Assembly (NCBI RefSeq): GCF_003004785.1
Contig: NZ_PVZS01000004.1
Coordinates: 191,101 to 255,100 of the forward strand
Length of the DNA: 64,000 nucleotides
Direction of reading: 5' to 3'
DNA from: Alsobacter soli
GTDB lineage: Bacteria > Pseudomonadota > Alphaproteobacteria > Rhizobiales > Beijerinckiaceae
Shown here: positions 45,684 through 53,695 of the stretch, piece after piece
Layout: the number at the start of each line of letters is the position of its first letter
How positions within the stretch are numbered: position 1 is the stretch's first letter
The notes under the pieces: generated by a model
The model's database searches: none
What the model saw: the letters and a program-made list of their open reading frames with translations, nothing else
What the model was told of the DNA's origin: nothing
Program-made: the position numbers and the translations under genes

Positions 45684-46946
45684 ATGAGCACGGACAACCG
45701 CAGCACCCATATCCGGCTCACCTCCCATCCGGAGCCCGGCACGGGCGCGGCCAGGTTCCCGATCCGATGGGGCGCGGCGACCGCTCAGGAGCGCGGCCCC
45801 GTGATCGGGTCGGTCACCAACCCGGCCGACCGCAACGTGATCGGCTCCCATGGGGGCGCCTATTCGCTCTACCGGGCGCTCGCCGTGACCTCCGGCGCCC
45901 TCAATCCCGCCGTGCGGCCGGACCTGCGCAACACGCATCCGGTCACCCCGGTCGGCCCGCATCCGCAATGGGCGGACCCCGGCAAGATCGTCTCGCTCGA
46001 CCCCTGGGGCGCCTGCGTGGGCGAAGCCTTCGCGGACTGGATCAGCCAGGGCGTCGACATCCGCCCCACGGTCGCGGTCACCAAGGCGCGGCTGAACATG
46101 CCGGAGATCGTCGCCGCGATTGCCGGGGGGCGGCTTGCGGCCGATGGACAGATCCTGCAGCCGTCGGGCGACATCTCCGTCACCAAGGTCGCCATCGATC
46201 CCGTCTGGCACCTGCCCGGGGTCGCGGCGCGCTTCGGGGTGAGCGAGACGGCCTTGCGGCGCACGCTCTTCGAGCAGACGGGCGGCATGTTCCCGGAGGT
46301 GGTGACGCGGCCGGACCTGAGCGTCTTCCTGCCGCCCATCGGGGGCACGACCGTGTACGTGATCGGCGAGGTCGCAGCGCTGTCCGACCCGCGCCGGCGG
46401 GTGGCCTGCCGTGTGCACGACGAGTGCAACGGCTCGGACGTCTTCGGCTCCGACATCTGCACCTGCCGGCCCTACCTGGCGCATGGGGTCGAGGAGTGCG
46501 TGAAGGAGGCGCAGCGCGGCGGGGCCGGGGTGATCGCCTACAACCGCAAGGAAGGGCGGGCGCTCGGCGAGGTCACCAAGTTCCTCGTCTACAACGCCCG
46601 CAAGCGCCAGGAGGGCGGCGACCAGGCCGCCACCTATTTCGAGCGCACCGAATGCGTGGCCGGCGTGCAGGACGCGCGCTTCCAGCAGCTCATGCCCGAC
46701 GTGCTGCACTGGCTCGGGATCACCCGCATCGACCGATTCATGTCCATGTCGAACATGAAGTACGACGCCATCACGGGCGCGGGGATCGAGATCGTGGAGC
46801 GCGTGCCGATCCCGGACGAGTTGATCCCGCCGGACGCCTCCGTGGAGATGGAGGCCAAGAAGGCGGCGGGCTACTTCGCGCCCCAGGGCGCGCCCGGGCA
46901 GGACGACCTGCGACGCACCATCGGCCGCCCGCTGGAGCGGTATTGA
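45684..46946 (+). CDS. GTP cyclohydrolase II homologue of the URC1 type (uracil catabolism)
   Basis: 420 aa. The C-terminal half (about 225-390) is RibA-like: RVHDECNGSDVFGSDICTC keeps the zinc set Cys248, Cys259, Cys261 with C-x10-C-x-C spacing; NRKEGRALG matches the catalytic RQEGRGIG region; GAGIEIVERVPIP matches the end of RibA. The guanine/ribose-contact LLTNNP segment reads MSMSNM, so the substrate probably is not GTP. An N-terminal domain of ~200 residues is absent from true RibA. Yeast Urc1, needed for uracil catabolism, is a protein of this kind, and the next two genes encode a URC4 homologue and uracil phosphoribosyltransferase. A riboflavin role is therefore unlikely. Confidence 0.87.
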   Translation: MSTDNRSTHIRLTSHPEPGTGAARFPIRWGAATAQERGPVIGSVTNPADRNVIGSHGGAYSLYRALAVTSGALNPAVRPDLRNTHPVTPVGPHPQWADPGKIVSLDPWGACVGEAFADWISQGVDIRPTVAVTKARLNMPEIVAAIAGGRLAADGQILQPSGDISVTKVAIDPVWHLPGVAARFGVSETALRRTLFEQTGGMFPEVVTRPDLSVFLPPIGGTTVYVIGEVAALSDPRRRVACRVHDECNGSDVFGSDICTCRPYLAHGVEECVKEAQRGGAGVIAYNRKEGRALGEVTKFLVYNARKRQEGGDQAATYFERTECVAGVQDARFQQLMPDVLHWLGITRIDRFMSMSNMKYDAITGAGIEIVERVPIPDELIPPDASVEMEAKKAAGYFAPQGAPGQDDLRRTIGRPLERY

Positions 46947-48190
46947 TGGATTCATCGCATTCAGAGGCCGCGCTGGCGCGCAGCCTGCTCACGCCGGGCG
47001 CGGTGCGCGAGCGGGCCCATCGCATGCTGGACCTGGGAATCGCGGGCGAGCTGCCGCATTTTAGCGTCGACCCCGGCAAGCTCTGCCGCTGCGCCGACTA
47101 TGTGCTCGACACCATCCGGCGAAACTACCCGACGTTGCAGGTGCCTTTTCACGCGCGCTGGCGCCATTTCGCCGCCGGCGGCTTCGATCGCTGGGGCACG
47201 CTGGACCGAAACACCGCTTGGCCCTCCGACGCCGCCCGGGCGCGGGCGGCGTTCGACCTGGCCATCGTGAGCGTCCTCCTGGACGCCGGCGCGGGCCCCG
47301 ACTGGTCCTACCTGGAGCCGGCCAGCGGCGAGCGCTTCGCGCGCTCGGAGGGGCTCGCAGTCGCGAGCTTCGACATGTTCGCGTCCGGGGTCTTTTCGGC
47401 GAAGCCGGACGATCCGCTGCGCGTCGACGCCAGCCGGCTCCAGTCGCTCGATGCGGCGGAGGTCGCCGCGGGGTTCCAGATCCGGGCCGACAACCCCATG
47501 GCGGGGCTCGACGGTCGTATCGCGCTGCTGCGGCGCCTTGGCGCCGCAGTGTCGGGCAATCCGGCGCTGTTCGCCCGCGAGGACGAGGCCCGGCCGGGCG
47601 GGCTGTTCGATTCCCTGCTGCTGCAGCGCGAGAACGGCCTGCTCCCGGCCAACGCGATCCTTTCCACCCTGCTCGAGGGCCTGGGTTCGATCTGGCCCGG
47701 ACGCCTTGCGCTCGGCGGCGTGGACCTCGGCGATACGTGGCGACACCCGAGCCTGGTGACCGATGACGCGACCAGCGGCCTCGTCCCGTTCCACAAGCTC
47801 TCTCAATGGCTCGCGTATTCGCTGATCGAGCCGCTGCAGGCCGCCGGCCTGGGCGTGTCCGGCGTGGACGGCCTGACGGGGCTCGCGGAATATCGAAACG
47901 GCGGCCTGTTCCTGGACCTGGGCGTGATCACCCTGCGGGATCCCTCCGAGGCCGGACTTCAGCACGAGCCCGGCTCAAACTTGGTGGTCGAATGGCGCGC
48001 CCTCACGGTGGCGCTGCTCGACGACGTGGCGGGGCTGATCCGCGACCATTTGGGGCTGAGCGCGGAACAGTTCCCCCTCGCCAAGGCGCTTGAAGGGGGC
48101 ACCTGGGCGGCGGGACGCCGAATCGCGCGGGAAAAGCGGCCCGGCGGCCCGCCTCCGCTCACTGTTGTCACCGACGGCACGGTGTTTTGA
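46946..48190 (+). CDS. URC4/DUF1688 family protein (uracil catabolism)
   Basis: 414-aa soluble protein. It starts right on the URC1-like stop (TGATG), so the two are coupled. Marks seen: [77 protein letters not shown], and a C-terminal [20 protein letters not shown]. This pattern is the DUF1688 family, represented by yeast Urc4, which is required for growth on uracil as nitrogen source. The biochemical step is not established to my knowledge. Assignment is family recognition plus operon context. Confidence 0.87.
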   Translation: MDSSHSEAALARSLLTPGAVRERAHRMLDLGIAGELPHFSVDPGKLCRCADYVLDTIRRNYPTLQVPFHARWRHFAAGGFDRWGTLDRNTAWPSDAARARAAFDLAIVSVLLDAGAGPDWSYLEPASGERFARSEGLAVASFDMFASGVFSAKPDDPLRVDASRLQSLDAAEVAAGFQIRADNPMAGLDGRIALLRRLGAAVSGNPALFAREDEARPGGLFDSLLLQRENGLLPANAILSTLLEGLGSIWPGRLALGGVDLGDTWRHPSLVTDDATSGLVPFHKLSQWLAYSLIEPLQAAGLGVSGVDGLTGLAEYRNGGLFLDLGVITLRDPSEAGLQHEPGSNLVVEWRALTVALLDDVAGLIRDHLGLSAEQFPLAKALEGGTWAAGRRIAREKRPGGPPPLTVVTDGTVF

Positions 48191-48251
48191 CCGCGACGCC
48201 TTGGTATGGTCACCTCGATTCCGTCAACGCGCGATCGAGGTCGAGGCCGCC

Positions 48252-48896
48252 ATGCAGGACGTCACCCACAAGGGCGTCACCGTCGTCTCCCACCCGCTGG
48301 TGCAGCACAAGCTCACGCTGATGCGGGACAAGTCCCGCTCCACAAAGGGCTTTCGGCAGCTCCTCAACGAGATCGGGATGCTGCTGGCCTACGAGGTCAC
48401 GCGCGACCTGCCGACCGAGCTGGTCGAGATCGAGACGCCGCTGACCACGACGATGGCCCCCATGATCGCGGGCAAGAAGCTGGTGCTGGCGCCCATCCTG
48501 CGGGCTGGCGTCGGCTTCCTTGACGGCATGCTGAGCCTGGTGCCGTCCGCCCGTGTGGCCCACATCGGGCTTTACCGCGATCCCGACACGCTGACGGCCG
48601 TGGAGTACTATTTCAAGGCGCCGTCCGACATCGCCGACCGTCTCGTGATCGTGGTTGACCCCATGCTGGCGACGGCCAACTCTGCCGTGGCCGCCATCGA
48701 CCGGCTGAAGGAGCGCGGGGCGAAGGACATCCGCTTCGTGTGCCTGCTGGCCGCCCCGGAAGGAATCGCACGGCTCACCGCGGCGCATCCGGAGGTGCGC
48801 GTCTGGACGGCGGCCATCGACGATCACCTCAACGACCACGGCTATATCGTGCCCGGGCTGGGCGACGCCGGCGACCGCATGTACGGCACGCGCTAA
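48252..48896 (+). CDS. upp: Uracil phosphoribosyltransferase
   Basis: Makes UMP from uracil and PRPP. 214 aa from ATG 48252. PRPP loop [12 protein letters not shown] (134-145; many homologues have GG where this has AN), substrate loop [18 protein letters not shown] at the C-terminus, and [14 protein letters not shown] (79-92). It lies 61 bases after the URC4 gene. In the URC pathway uracil is first turned into UMP by this enzyme, so besides salvage it may feed catabolism here. Confidence 0.96.
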   Translation: MQDVTHKGVTVVSHPLVQHKLTLMRDKSRSTKGFRQLLNEIGMLLAYEVTRDLPTELVEIETPLTTTMAPMIAGKKLVLAPILRAGVGFLDGMLSLVPSARVAHIGLYRDPDTLTAVEYYFKAPSDIADRLVIVVDPMLATANSAVAAIDRLKERGAKDIRFVCLLAAPEGIARLTAAHPEVRVWTAAIDDHLNDHGYIVPGLGDAGDRMYGTR

Positions 48897-48898
48897 CC

Positions 48899-49510
48899 AT
48901 GCCGAGCCCGACCAACGCCGTCTTCGACATCGGCGCAGTGCTGCTCGACTGGGACCCGCGCTACCTGTACCGCAAGATCATCGCCGACCCGGACCGCATG
49001 GAGTGGTTCCTGTCCGAGGTCTGCACGCCGGCCTGGAACGTGGAGCAGGACCGGGGCCGCCCCTTCGCGGACGCGTGCGACCTGCTGGTCGAGCGGCATC
49101 CGGACCTGGAAGCCGAGATCCGCGCCTTCGACGAGCGCTGGGTCGAGACCGTCGCCGACGCCATCCAGGGCAGCGTGGCGATCCTGGAGACGTTGCGCGC
49201 CGCGGACGTGCCGACCTGGGCGATCACGAATTTCTCCCACGAGAAGTTCGCAATCGCCCGCGAGCGCTGGCCGTTCCTGAACGGGTTCAGGGACGTGGTG
49301 GTGTCCGGGGAGGAGAAGCTTCTCAAGCCCGACCCGGCGATCTACCGCGTCCTGCTTGACCGCAACGGGCTCGCGGCGAGCGACTGTCTGTTCATCGACG
49401 ACGCCCCGAAGAACGTCGACGGCGCCCGGGCGGTCGGCATGCACGCCGTGCAGTTCACCTCGCCAGAGCAACTGGCGGTCGACCTGAGGGACTACGGCTT
49501 CCCGGTCTGA
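48899..49510 (+). CDS. HAD-superfamily hydrolase (haloacid dehalogenase-like)
   Basis: 203 aa, starting 2 bases after the upp stop, so in the same operon. Motif I is VFDIGAVLLDWDPRYL with nucleophile Asp10; the +2 residue is Gly instead of Asp, as in the YihX/DxGxV group. Motif II ITNFSHEKF, motif III Lys in KLLKPDPAIY, motif IV FIDDAPKN. It could be a sugar- or nucleotide-phosphate phosphatase. Its position makes it a candidate for dephosphorylating an intermediate of the uracil pathway, but that is inference. Confidence 0.88.
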   Translation: MPSPTNAVFDIGAVLLDWDPRYLYRKIIADPDRMEWFLSEVCTPAWNVEQDRGRPFADACDLLVERHPDLEAEIRAFDERWVETVADAIQGSVAILETLRAADVPTWAITNFSHEKFAIARERWPFLNGFRDVVVSGEEKLLKPDPAIYRVLLDRNGLAASDCLFIDDAPKNVDGARAVGMHAVQFTSPEQLAVDLRDYGFPV

Positions 49511-50228
49511 GCGCACCGGGCGGGGCGATCAGCCGCCGAGATACGGCGTAGGCCACCGCATGTGCAGTGTTGTGGGCCCCCAACTTGGCGCGCGCGCTAT
49601 CGAGATAAAGCTTGACCGCCCGCTCCGAGATCGCCAGGGCGAACGCGACGGCCTTGTGCGGCAGGCCCTGTGCGGCCAACGTCAGAACCTGCCGTTCCCG
49701 TGGCGACAAAGGGCGCGCGGCCCCCTCGTTCCGAACCCAGGCTTCCATGACGGAGGCATGGATCTCGAAGGCGAACAGCACGACCTCGGCGGTGAGCTGG
49801 GAAAGCCGATTCGTCCAGGTGGCCGCGTCTTCGTCGCTGGCCACGCTGAACAGCGCGAAGTCCCCTACTGCCCCTCGAATCGGGACGGTAAGCCCGCGGG
49901 GCCCGACCCCGTGCAACTCCCATACTTTTAAGGCTGACTTGGATTTTCGGTCAGAACTCGCCAGATCGTCCCAGTTGATCGGCATGATCGTTTGCTGACA
50001 CACGCTTAAAAGCGGATCGCAGGTGTGCTTTTGAGAGCAGAAATCATTGAGCCACGCCTGTGGATTGCTCGTGAACAGGACGATACCGCAGTCGATCTCC
50101 CCGGGAACGAGGCGCAGCCAATAAGCATAGTGGTTCAAATTGCGCTGATTTATGAATGAGGCCAAGCGATGATCGAGGCTTTTGTCAGATGAAGTCGGGG
50201 GCGAACCATCCCGATAACATACACTCAT
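49455..50228 (-). CDS. LuxR-family quorum-sensing-type regulator (solo)
   Basis: Autoinducer-binding domain (about 20-165) plus C-terminal LuxR helix-turn-helix (about 177-235: PLSPRERQVLTLAAQGLPHK ... SERAVKLYLDSARAKLGA). From ATG 50228 (257 aa) the ligand-pocket residues fall at Trp59, Phe63, Asp71 and Trp86, close to TraR Trp57, Tyr61, Asp70 and Trp85; the Tyr-to-Phe change may alter ligand choice. ATG 50264 is also in frame but lies in a hairpin loop. No luxI gene is in the window. A Pro/Arg-rich tail of ~25 residues overlaps the convergent HAD gene by 56 bases. Confidence 0.85.
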   Translation of the reverse strand: MSVCYRDGSPPTSSDKSLDHRLASFINQRNLNHYAYWLRLVPGEIDCGIVLFTSNPQAWLNDFCSQKHTCDPLLSVCQQTIMPINWDDLASSDRKSKSALKVWELHGVGPRGLTVPIRGAVGDFALFSVASDEDAATWTNRLSQLTAEVVLFAFEIHASVMEAWVRNEGAARPLSPRERQVLTLAAQGLPHKAVAFALAISERAVKLYLDSARAKLGAHNTAHAVAYAVSRRLIAPPGALRPGSRSPSGRPPVALAR

Positions 50229-50240
50229 GACTGTACTCGT

Positions 50241-50278
50241 ATAAAAGATGCCCGCCCGGGCCATGCCGAACGGGCATC
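50241..50278 (-). terminator. Terminator-like hairpin in the luxR leader
   Basis: Minus strand: GATGCCCG (50278-50271), 16-base loop, CGGGCATC (50254-50247), then TTTTAT. It lies between the predicted promoter (50300-50328) and the luxR ATG at 50228, so it may be a transcription attenuator; alternatively it ends transcripts from the small gene upstream. Confidence 0.6.
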
Positions 50279-50299
50279 ACAATTAAACACTAAATGCGA

Positions 50300-50328
50300 C
50301 TATTATGATCTAACTTATCTTTTGACAA
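50300..50328 (-). promoter_or_regulatory. Promoter upstream of luxR
   Basis: Minus strand: -35 TTGTCA (50328-50323), 17-base spacer, -10 TAATAG (50305-50300). It lies in the most AT-rich stretch of the window (about 50200-50340). Predicted start near 50293, giving ~65 bases of leader that include the terminator-like hairpin. Confidence 0.65.
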
Positions 50329-50336
50329 GCATACAC

Positions 50337-50519
50337 TTAGTGGAGAGATCCACCAGACGCAACCTGGCCCTGACTCAAGGCGGGCTTCAGGGCAGCGCAG
50401 GCTTCCGCGACATCCTCAGCGAGTTCACGCTGGCCCAACTGGGCAAGCGTTTCGGCGCAGAAGCATAGACAGCCCATCACATACGCCAGTTCACTTTGCA
50501 GTACGGCGGTCCGGTCCAT
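50337..50519 (-). CDS. Small hypothetical helical protein, 60 aa
   Basis: Starts at ATG 50519 with GGGAG eight bases upstream (ATG 50534 also in frame): MDRTAVLQSELAYVMGCLCF CAETLAQLGQRELAEDVAEA. The predicted structure is two amphipathic helices with three cysteines. It is on the luxR strand, immediately upstream of the luxR promoter. It is not recognised; a small partner or antiactivator of the regulator is one thought, without direct evidence. Ribosome site and position support it being expressed. Confidence 0.5.
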   Translation of the reverse strand: MDRTAVLQSELAYVMGCLCFCAETLAQLGQRELAEDVAEACAALKPALSQGQVASGGSLH

Positions 50520-50666
50520 GTGCACGACTCCCATTCTGGTTGTTTAGCCCCTATTCTGGGGGCGTTCCGAAGATGAAGCCCTCATCTGCGCCGCTCAATC
50601 TGACTGAAAGGGCAGAGTCGAGACCAAGGGGTTGCCACTCCCTGCGGCTTCCGCCACACCGGCGAA

Positions 50667-53141
50667 ATGCTGCGCGGATCTCCTCTGCCCATCGACGACG
50701 TTCTTCCAACGTTGCGCCAGACGATGGCCTCATCCTGCTCGGCCGTGCTCGTCGCCCCGCCCGGCGCGGGCAAGACCACGCGCGCGCCGCTCGCCCTGCT
50801 GGAGGACACCTGGGCGGGAGGGCGGGATGGACGTGGCAAGATGATCCTGCTGGAGCCCCGGCGCCTCGCCGCCCGTGCGGCGGCGCAGCGCATGGCGGCC
50901 ACGCTGGGAGAGGCGGTCGGCGAGACGGTGGGCCTTCGCGTGCGCCTGGGCTCCAGGGTGGGCCCGCGCACGCGGATCGAAGTGGTCACCGAGGGCGTGT
51001 TCTCGCGCATGATCCTGGACGACCCGGAGCTCACCGGCGTCGCCGGGGTGATCTTCGACGAGTTCCACGAGCGCTCGCTGGACGCGGACCTCGGGCTGGC
51101 CTTGGCGCTCGACGCCCAGGCCGGACTGCGGGACGACCTGCGCATCCTGGTGATGTCGGCGACGCTGGACGGCGCGCGCGTCGCGCGCCTGCTCGGGGAC
51201 GCGCCCGTGATCCACAGCGAGGGCAGGGCCTATCCGGTCCAAACCCGCTACCTGGGGCGCGATCCCCGGAAGCGGATCGAGGAGCAGGTCGCCGACGCCG
51301 CCCTCGCCGCGCTCCGGTCCGAGACCGGCTCGCTGCTGGTCTTCCTGCCGGGCCAGGGCGAGATCCGCCGCACGGCAGGGCTGCTGGAGGAGCGCGTTCG
51401 CGACCCCGCCGTGGACATCGCGCCGCTGTTCGGCGCCATGGACCAGCGGGAGCAGGACCTCGCCGTGCAGCCTGCGGCGCCCGGCCGGCGCAAGATCGTG
51501 CTGGCCACCTCCATCGCGGAGACCTCGCTCACCATCGAGGGCGTGCGCGTGGTGATCGACAGCGGGCTCGCCCGCGTGCCCCGGTATGCGCCGGCGATCG
51601 GGCTCACGCGGCTGGAGACGGTCCGGGTGTCGCGCGCGGCCGCGGACCAGCGGCGGGGCCGCGCGGGGCGCACGGAGCCCGGCGTGTGCTACCGGCTTTG
51701 GGAAGAGGCGGCGGCGGGCGCGCTCGAGCCGTTCGCGCCCGCCGAGATCCTGCGCGCCGATCTCTCCGGCCTGCTGCTCGACTGCGCCGCGTGGGGCGTC
51801 ACCGATCCCGCCACCCTCCCCTTCCTGGACCCCCCGCCGAAGCCCGCGCTGACCGAGGCGCGGGCGATGCTGCATGAGATCGACGCGCTGGACGCGAACG
51901 GGCGCATTACGGCGGCCGGCAAGGTGATCCGCTCGCTGCCGCTCCCCCCGCGGCTGGCCCGCATGGTGGCCAGCGCGGCGGAGCGCGGGCAAGGCGGGCT
52001 CGCGGCCGAGATCGCGGCGGTGATCACCGAGCGGGGGCTTGGAGGCGACGCCAGCCATCTCGGGCATCGGCTGGAGAATTTCCGGCGCGACCGCAGTCGG
52101 CGGGCCGAGGACATGCGCCGCCTGGCGCGGGGCTGGGCGGAGGCCGTGGGGGCCGAATTCGGCCGGCGCGACCCGGCGGAAGCCGGGGCCGTGCTTGCGC
52201 TGGCCTATCCGGACCGGATCGCCAAGGCGCGTGGCGCTCCCGGCGCCTTCGTGATGGCGAACGGCCGCGGAGGCCAGGTCGAGCCGCATGACGCGCTGGC
52301 GCGGGAGCCGTTCCTCGCCGTGGCGGAGATCGCGGGCGGGGCGGCGTCGGCTCGCATTCTACTGGCTGCTCCTATCGAGCTCGCCGACATCGAGTCCGAG
52401 TTCGCCTCCCATATTGCAACCCGCGACGAGCTCACCTTCGACCGTAACCCGTCCGCCCTGCGGGCGCGGCGGGTGAAGCGCCTGCACGCGCTCGTGCTGG
52501 CGGAGCAGACGCTGGCCGTCCCGGCCTCGCCGGAGGCCGCGCAGGCCCTGGCGCGTGGCGTGGGCGAGGTCGGCGTGAGCCGCCTGCCCTGGACCAAGGC
52601 GCTGGCCCAGTGGCGCAATCGGGTTCTCTTCCTGCGCCGGGCGGACGCGTCCTGGCCCGACCTGTCGGACGAGGCGCTGGCCCAAGTCGCGCCCGAGTGG
52701 CTGGCGCCCTTCATCGAGGGGCGCACCAGCGTCGCGGCGATCACGCCGGACGACCTGGACCAGGCGCTGAAGGCGCTCGTCCCGTGGGACCTCGCGCGCC
52801 GGCTCGAGGCGGAGGCGCCGACCCACTTTGCGGCGCCAACCGGGAATTCCCATCCCATCGACTACGAGGCCGAGGAAGGGCCCGTTCTGGCTATCCGGGT
52901 GCAGGAGCTGTTCGGGCTCAAGCAGCACCCGGCGGTGGCTGGCGGTCGGCTTCCCCTGGTGCTGCACCTCTTGTCCCCGGCGCACCGGCCCATCCAGATC
53001 ACCAAGGACCTGCCGGGGTTCTGGAAAGGCTCGTGGAGCGTGGTGAAGGCCGAGATGAAGGGCCGCTACCCCAAGCACCCCTGGCCGGACGACCCGGCCG
53101 AGGCGGCGCCCACCGCGCGGGCGAAGCCGAGGGGGACATGA
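50667..53141 (+). CDS. hrpB: ATP-dependent helicase HrpB
   Basis: DEAH-type superfamily 2 helicase, 824 aa, typical HrpB length; exact cellular role is unknown in most bacteria. Walker A VAPPGAGKTTRAP (29-41), DEAH-box variant DEFH in VIFDEFHERSLDADLG (about 127-142), SAT in LVMSATLDGARV, and AAADQRRGRAGRTEPGVCYR (motif VI). The HrpB-specific C-terminal domain ends with LPLVLHLLSPAHRPIQITKD and LPGFWKGSWSVVKAEMKGRY PKHPWP. It is divergent from the luxR group. Confidence 0.96.
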   Translation: MLRGSPLPIDDVLPTLRQTMASSCSAVLVAPPGAGKTTRAPLALLEDTWAGGRDGRGKMILLEPRRLAARAAAQRMAATLGEAVGETVGLRVRLGSRVGPRTRIEVVTEGVFSRMILDDPELTGVAGVIFDEFHERSLDADLGLALALDAQAGLRDDLRILVMSATLDGARVARLLGDAPVIHSEGRAYPVQTRYLGRDPRKRIEEQVADAALAALRSETGSLLVFLPGQGEIRRTAGLLEERVRDPAVDIAPLFGAMDQREQDLAVQPAAPGRRKIVLATSIAETSLTIEGVRVVIDSGLARVPRYAPAIGLTRLETVRVSRAAADQRRGRAGRTEPGVCYRLWEEAAAGALEPFAPAEILRADLSGLLLDCAAWGVTDPATLPFLDPPPKPALTEARAMLHEIDALDANGRITAAGKVIRSLPLPPRLARMVASAAERGQGGLAAEIAAVITERGLGGDASHLGHRLENFRRDRSRRAEDMRRLARGWAEAVGAEFGRRDPAEAGAVLALAYPDRIAKARGAPGAFVMANGRGGQVEPHDALAREPFLAVAEIAGGAASARILLAAPIELADIESEFASHIATRDELTFDRNPSALRARRVKRLHALVLAEQTLAVPASPEAAQALARGVGEVGVSRLPWTKALAQWRNRVLFLRRADASWPDLSDEALAQVAPEWLAPFIEGRTSVAAITPDDLDQALKALVPWDLARRLEAEAPTHFAAPTGNSHPIDYEAEEGPVLAIRVQELFGLKQHPAVAGGRLPLVLHLLSPAHRPIQITKDLPGFWKGSWSVVKAEMKGRYPKHPWPDDPAEAAPTARAKPRGT

Positions 53142-53169
53142 GGGCTTAGAGGGCTGGCGGTACCGCCCT

Positions 53170-53254
53170 GCCGTCTTTGCGAGCGCAGCGAAGCGATAAC
53201 TGCGCGCAAGCAATCCCTGGATTGCTTCGTCGCTGCGCTCCTCGCAACGACGGC
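53170..53254. repeat. Family A repeat, paired halves
   Basis: CCGTCTTTGCGAGCGCAGCG on the left and CCTGGATTGCTTCGTCGCTG ... CGCAACGACGG on the right, between the convergent hrpB and mgsA genes. Confidence 0.85.
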
Positions 53255-53647
53255 TCAGGCCGTTCTGCGACGGGCTTCGAAGCCGGCGACCACGAGGTCG
53301 GCGGTGGAGGGATTGCACGCCATGGGGAGGTCGTAGACCAGCGCGAGGCGGGTCAGGGCCTTTACGTCCACGTCGTGGGGGTGGGGCGAGAGCGGGTCGA
53401 CGAAAAAGACTAGGCCGTCCAGCCGCTCCTCCGCGATCAGCGCGCCGATCTGCTGGTCGCCGCCCAGCGGCCCGCTCTTCATCAGCGTGATGTCCAGTTC
53501 CGGGCAGCGGTCCTTGATGCGCGAGCCCGTGGTGCCCGTGGCGAACAGCTGGCAGCGGGCCAGGTTGGCGCGGTGGCGCTCCGCCCAGGCCACCATGGCG
53601 GCCTTCTTCTGGTCGTGGGCGATGAGGGCGAGGCGGAAGCGGGACAT
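53255..53647 (-). CDS. mgsA: Methylglyoxal synthase
   Basis: Converts dihydroxyacetone phosphate to methylglyoxal, relieving phosphate-sugar stress. 130 aa; His11 in LIAHDQKK, phosphate loop ATGTTGSRI (36-44), catalytic Asp64 in [12 protein letters not shown], and [18 protein letters not shown] in the C-terminal part, with Asp and His residues of the active site present. Its product of sugar overflow can connect with pentose breakdown by the deo genes, but no operon link is visible. Confidence 0.96.
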   Translation of the reverse strand: MSRFRLALIAHDQKKAAMVAWAERHRANLARCQLFATGTTGSRIKDRCPELDITLMKSGPLGGDQQIGALIAEERLDGLVFFVDPLSPHPHDVDVKALTRLALVYDLPMACNPSTADLVVAGFEARRRTA

Positions 53648-53695
53648 GGTCGGGCCTTTCGTGGTCGCCCGATCATAGGGCCTCGCCCGCGCGGC

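Noticed and set aside
45684..46946. Riboflavin-pathway GTP cyclohydrolase II (ribA)
   Set aside because: Extra 200-residue N-terminus, changed substrate segment and linkage to DUF1688 and upp argue for the URC1 group.
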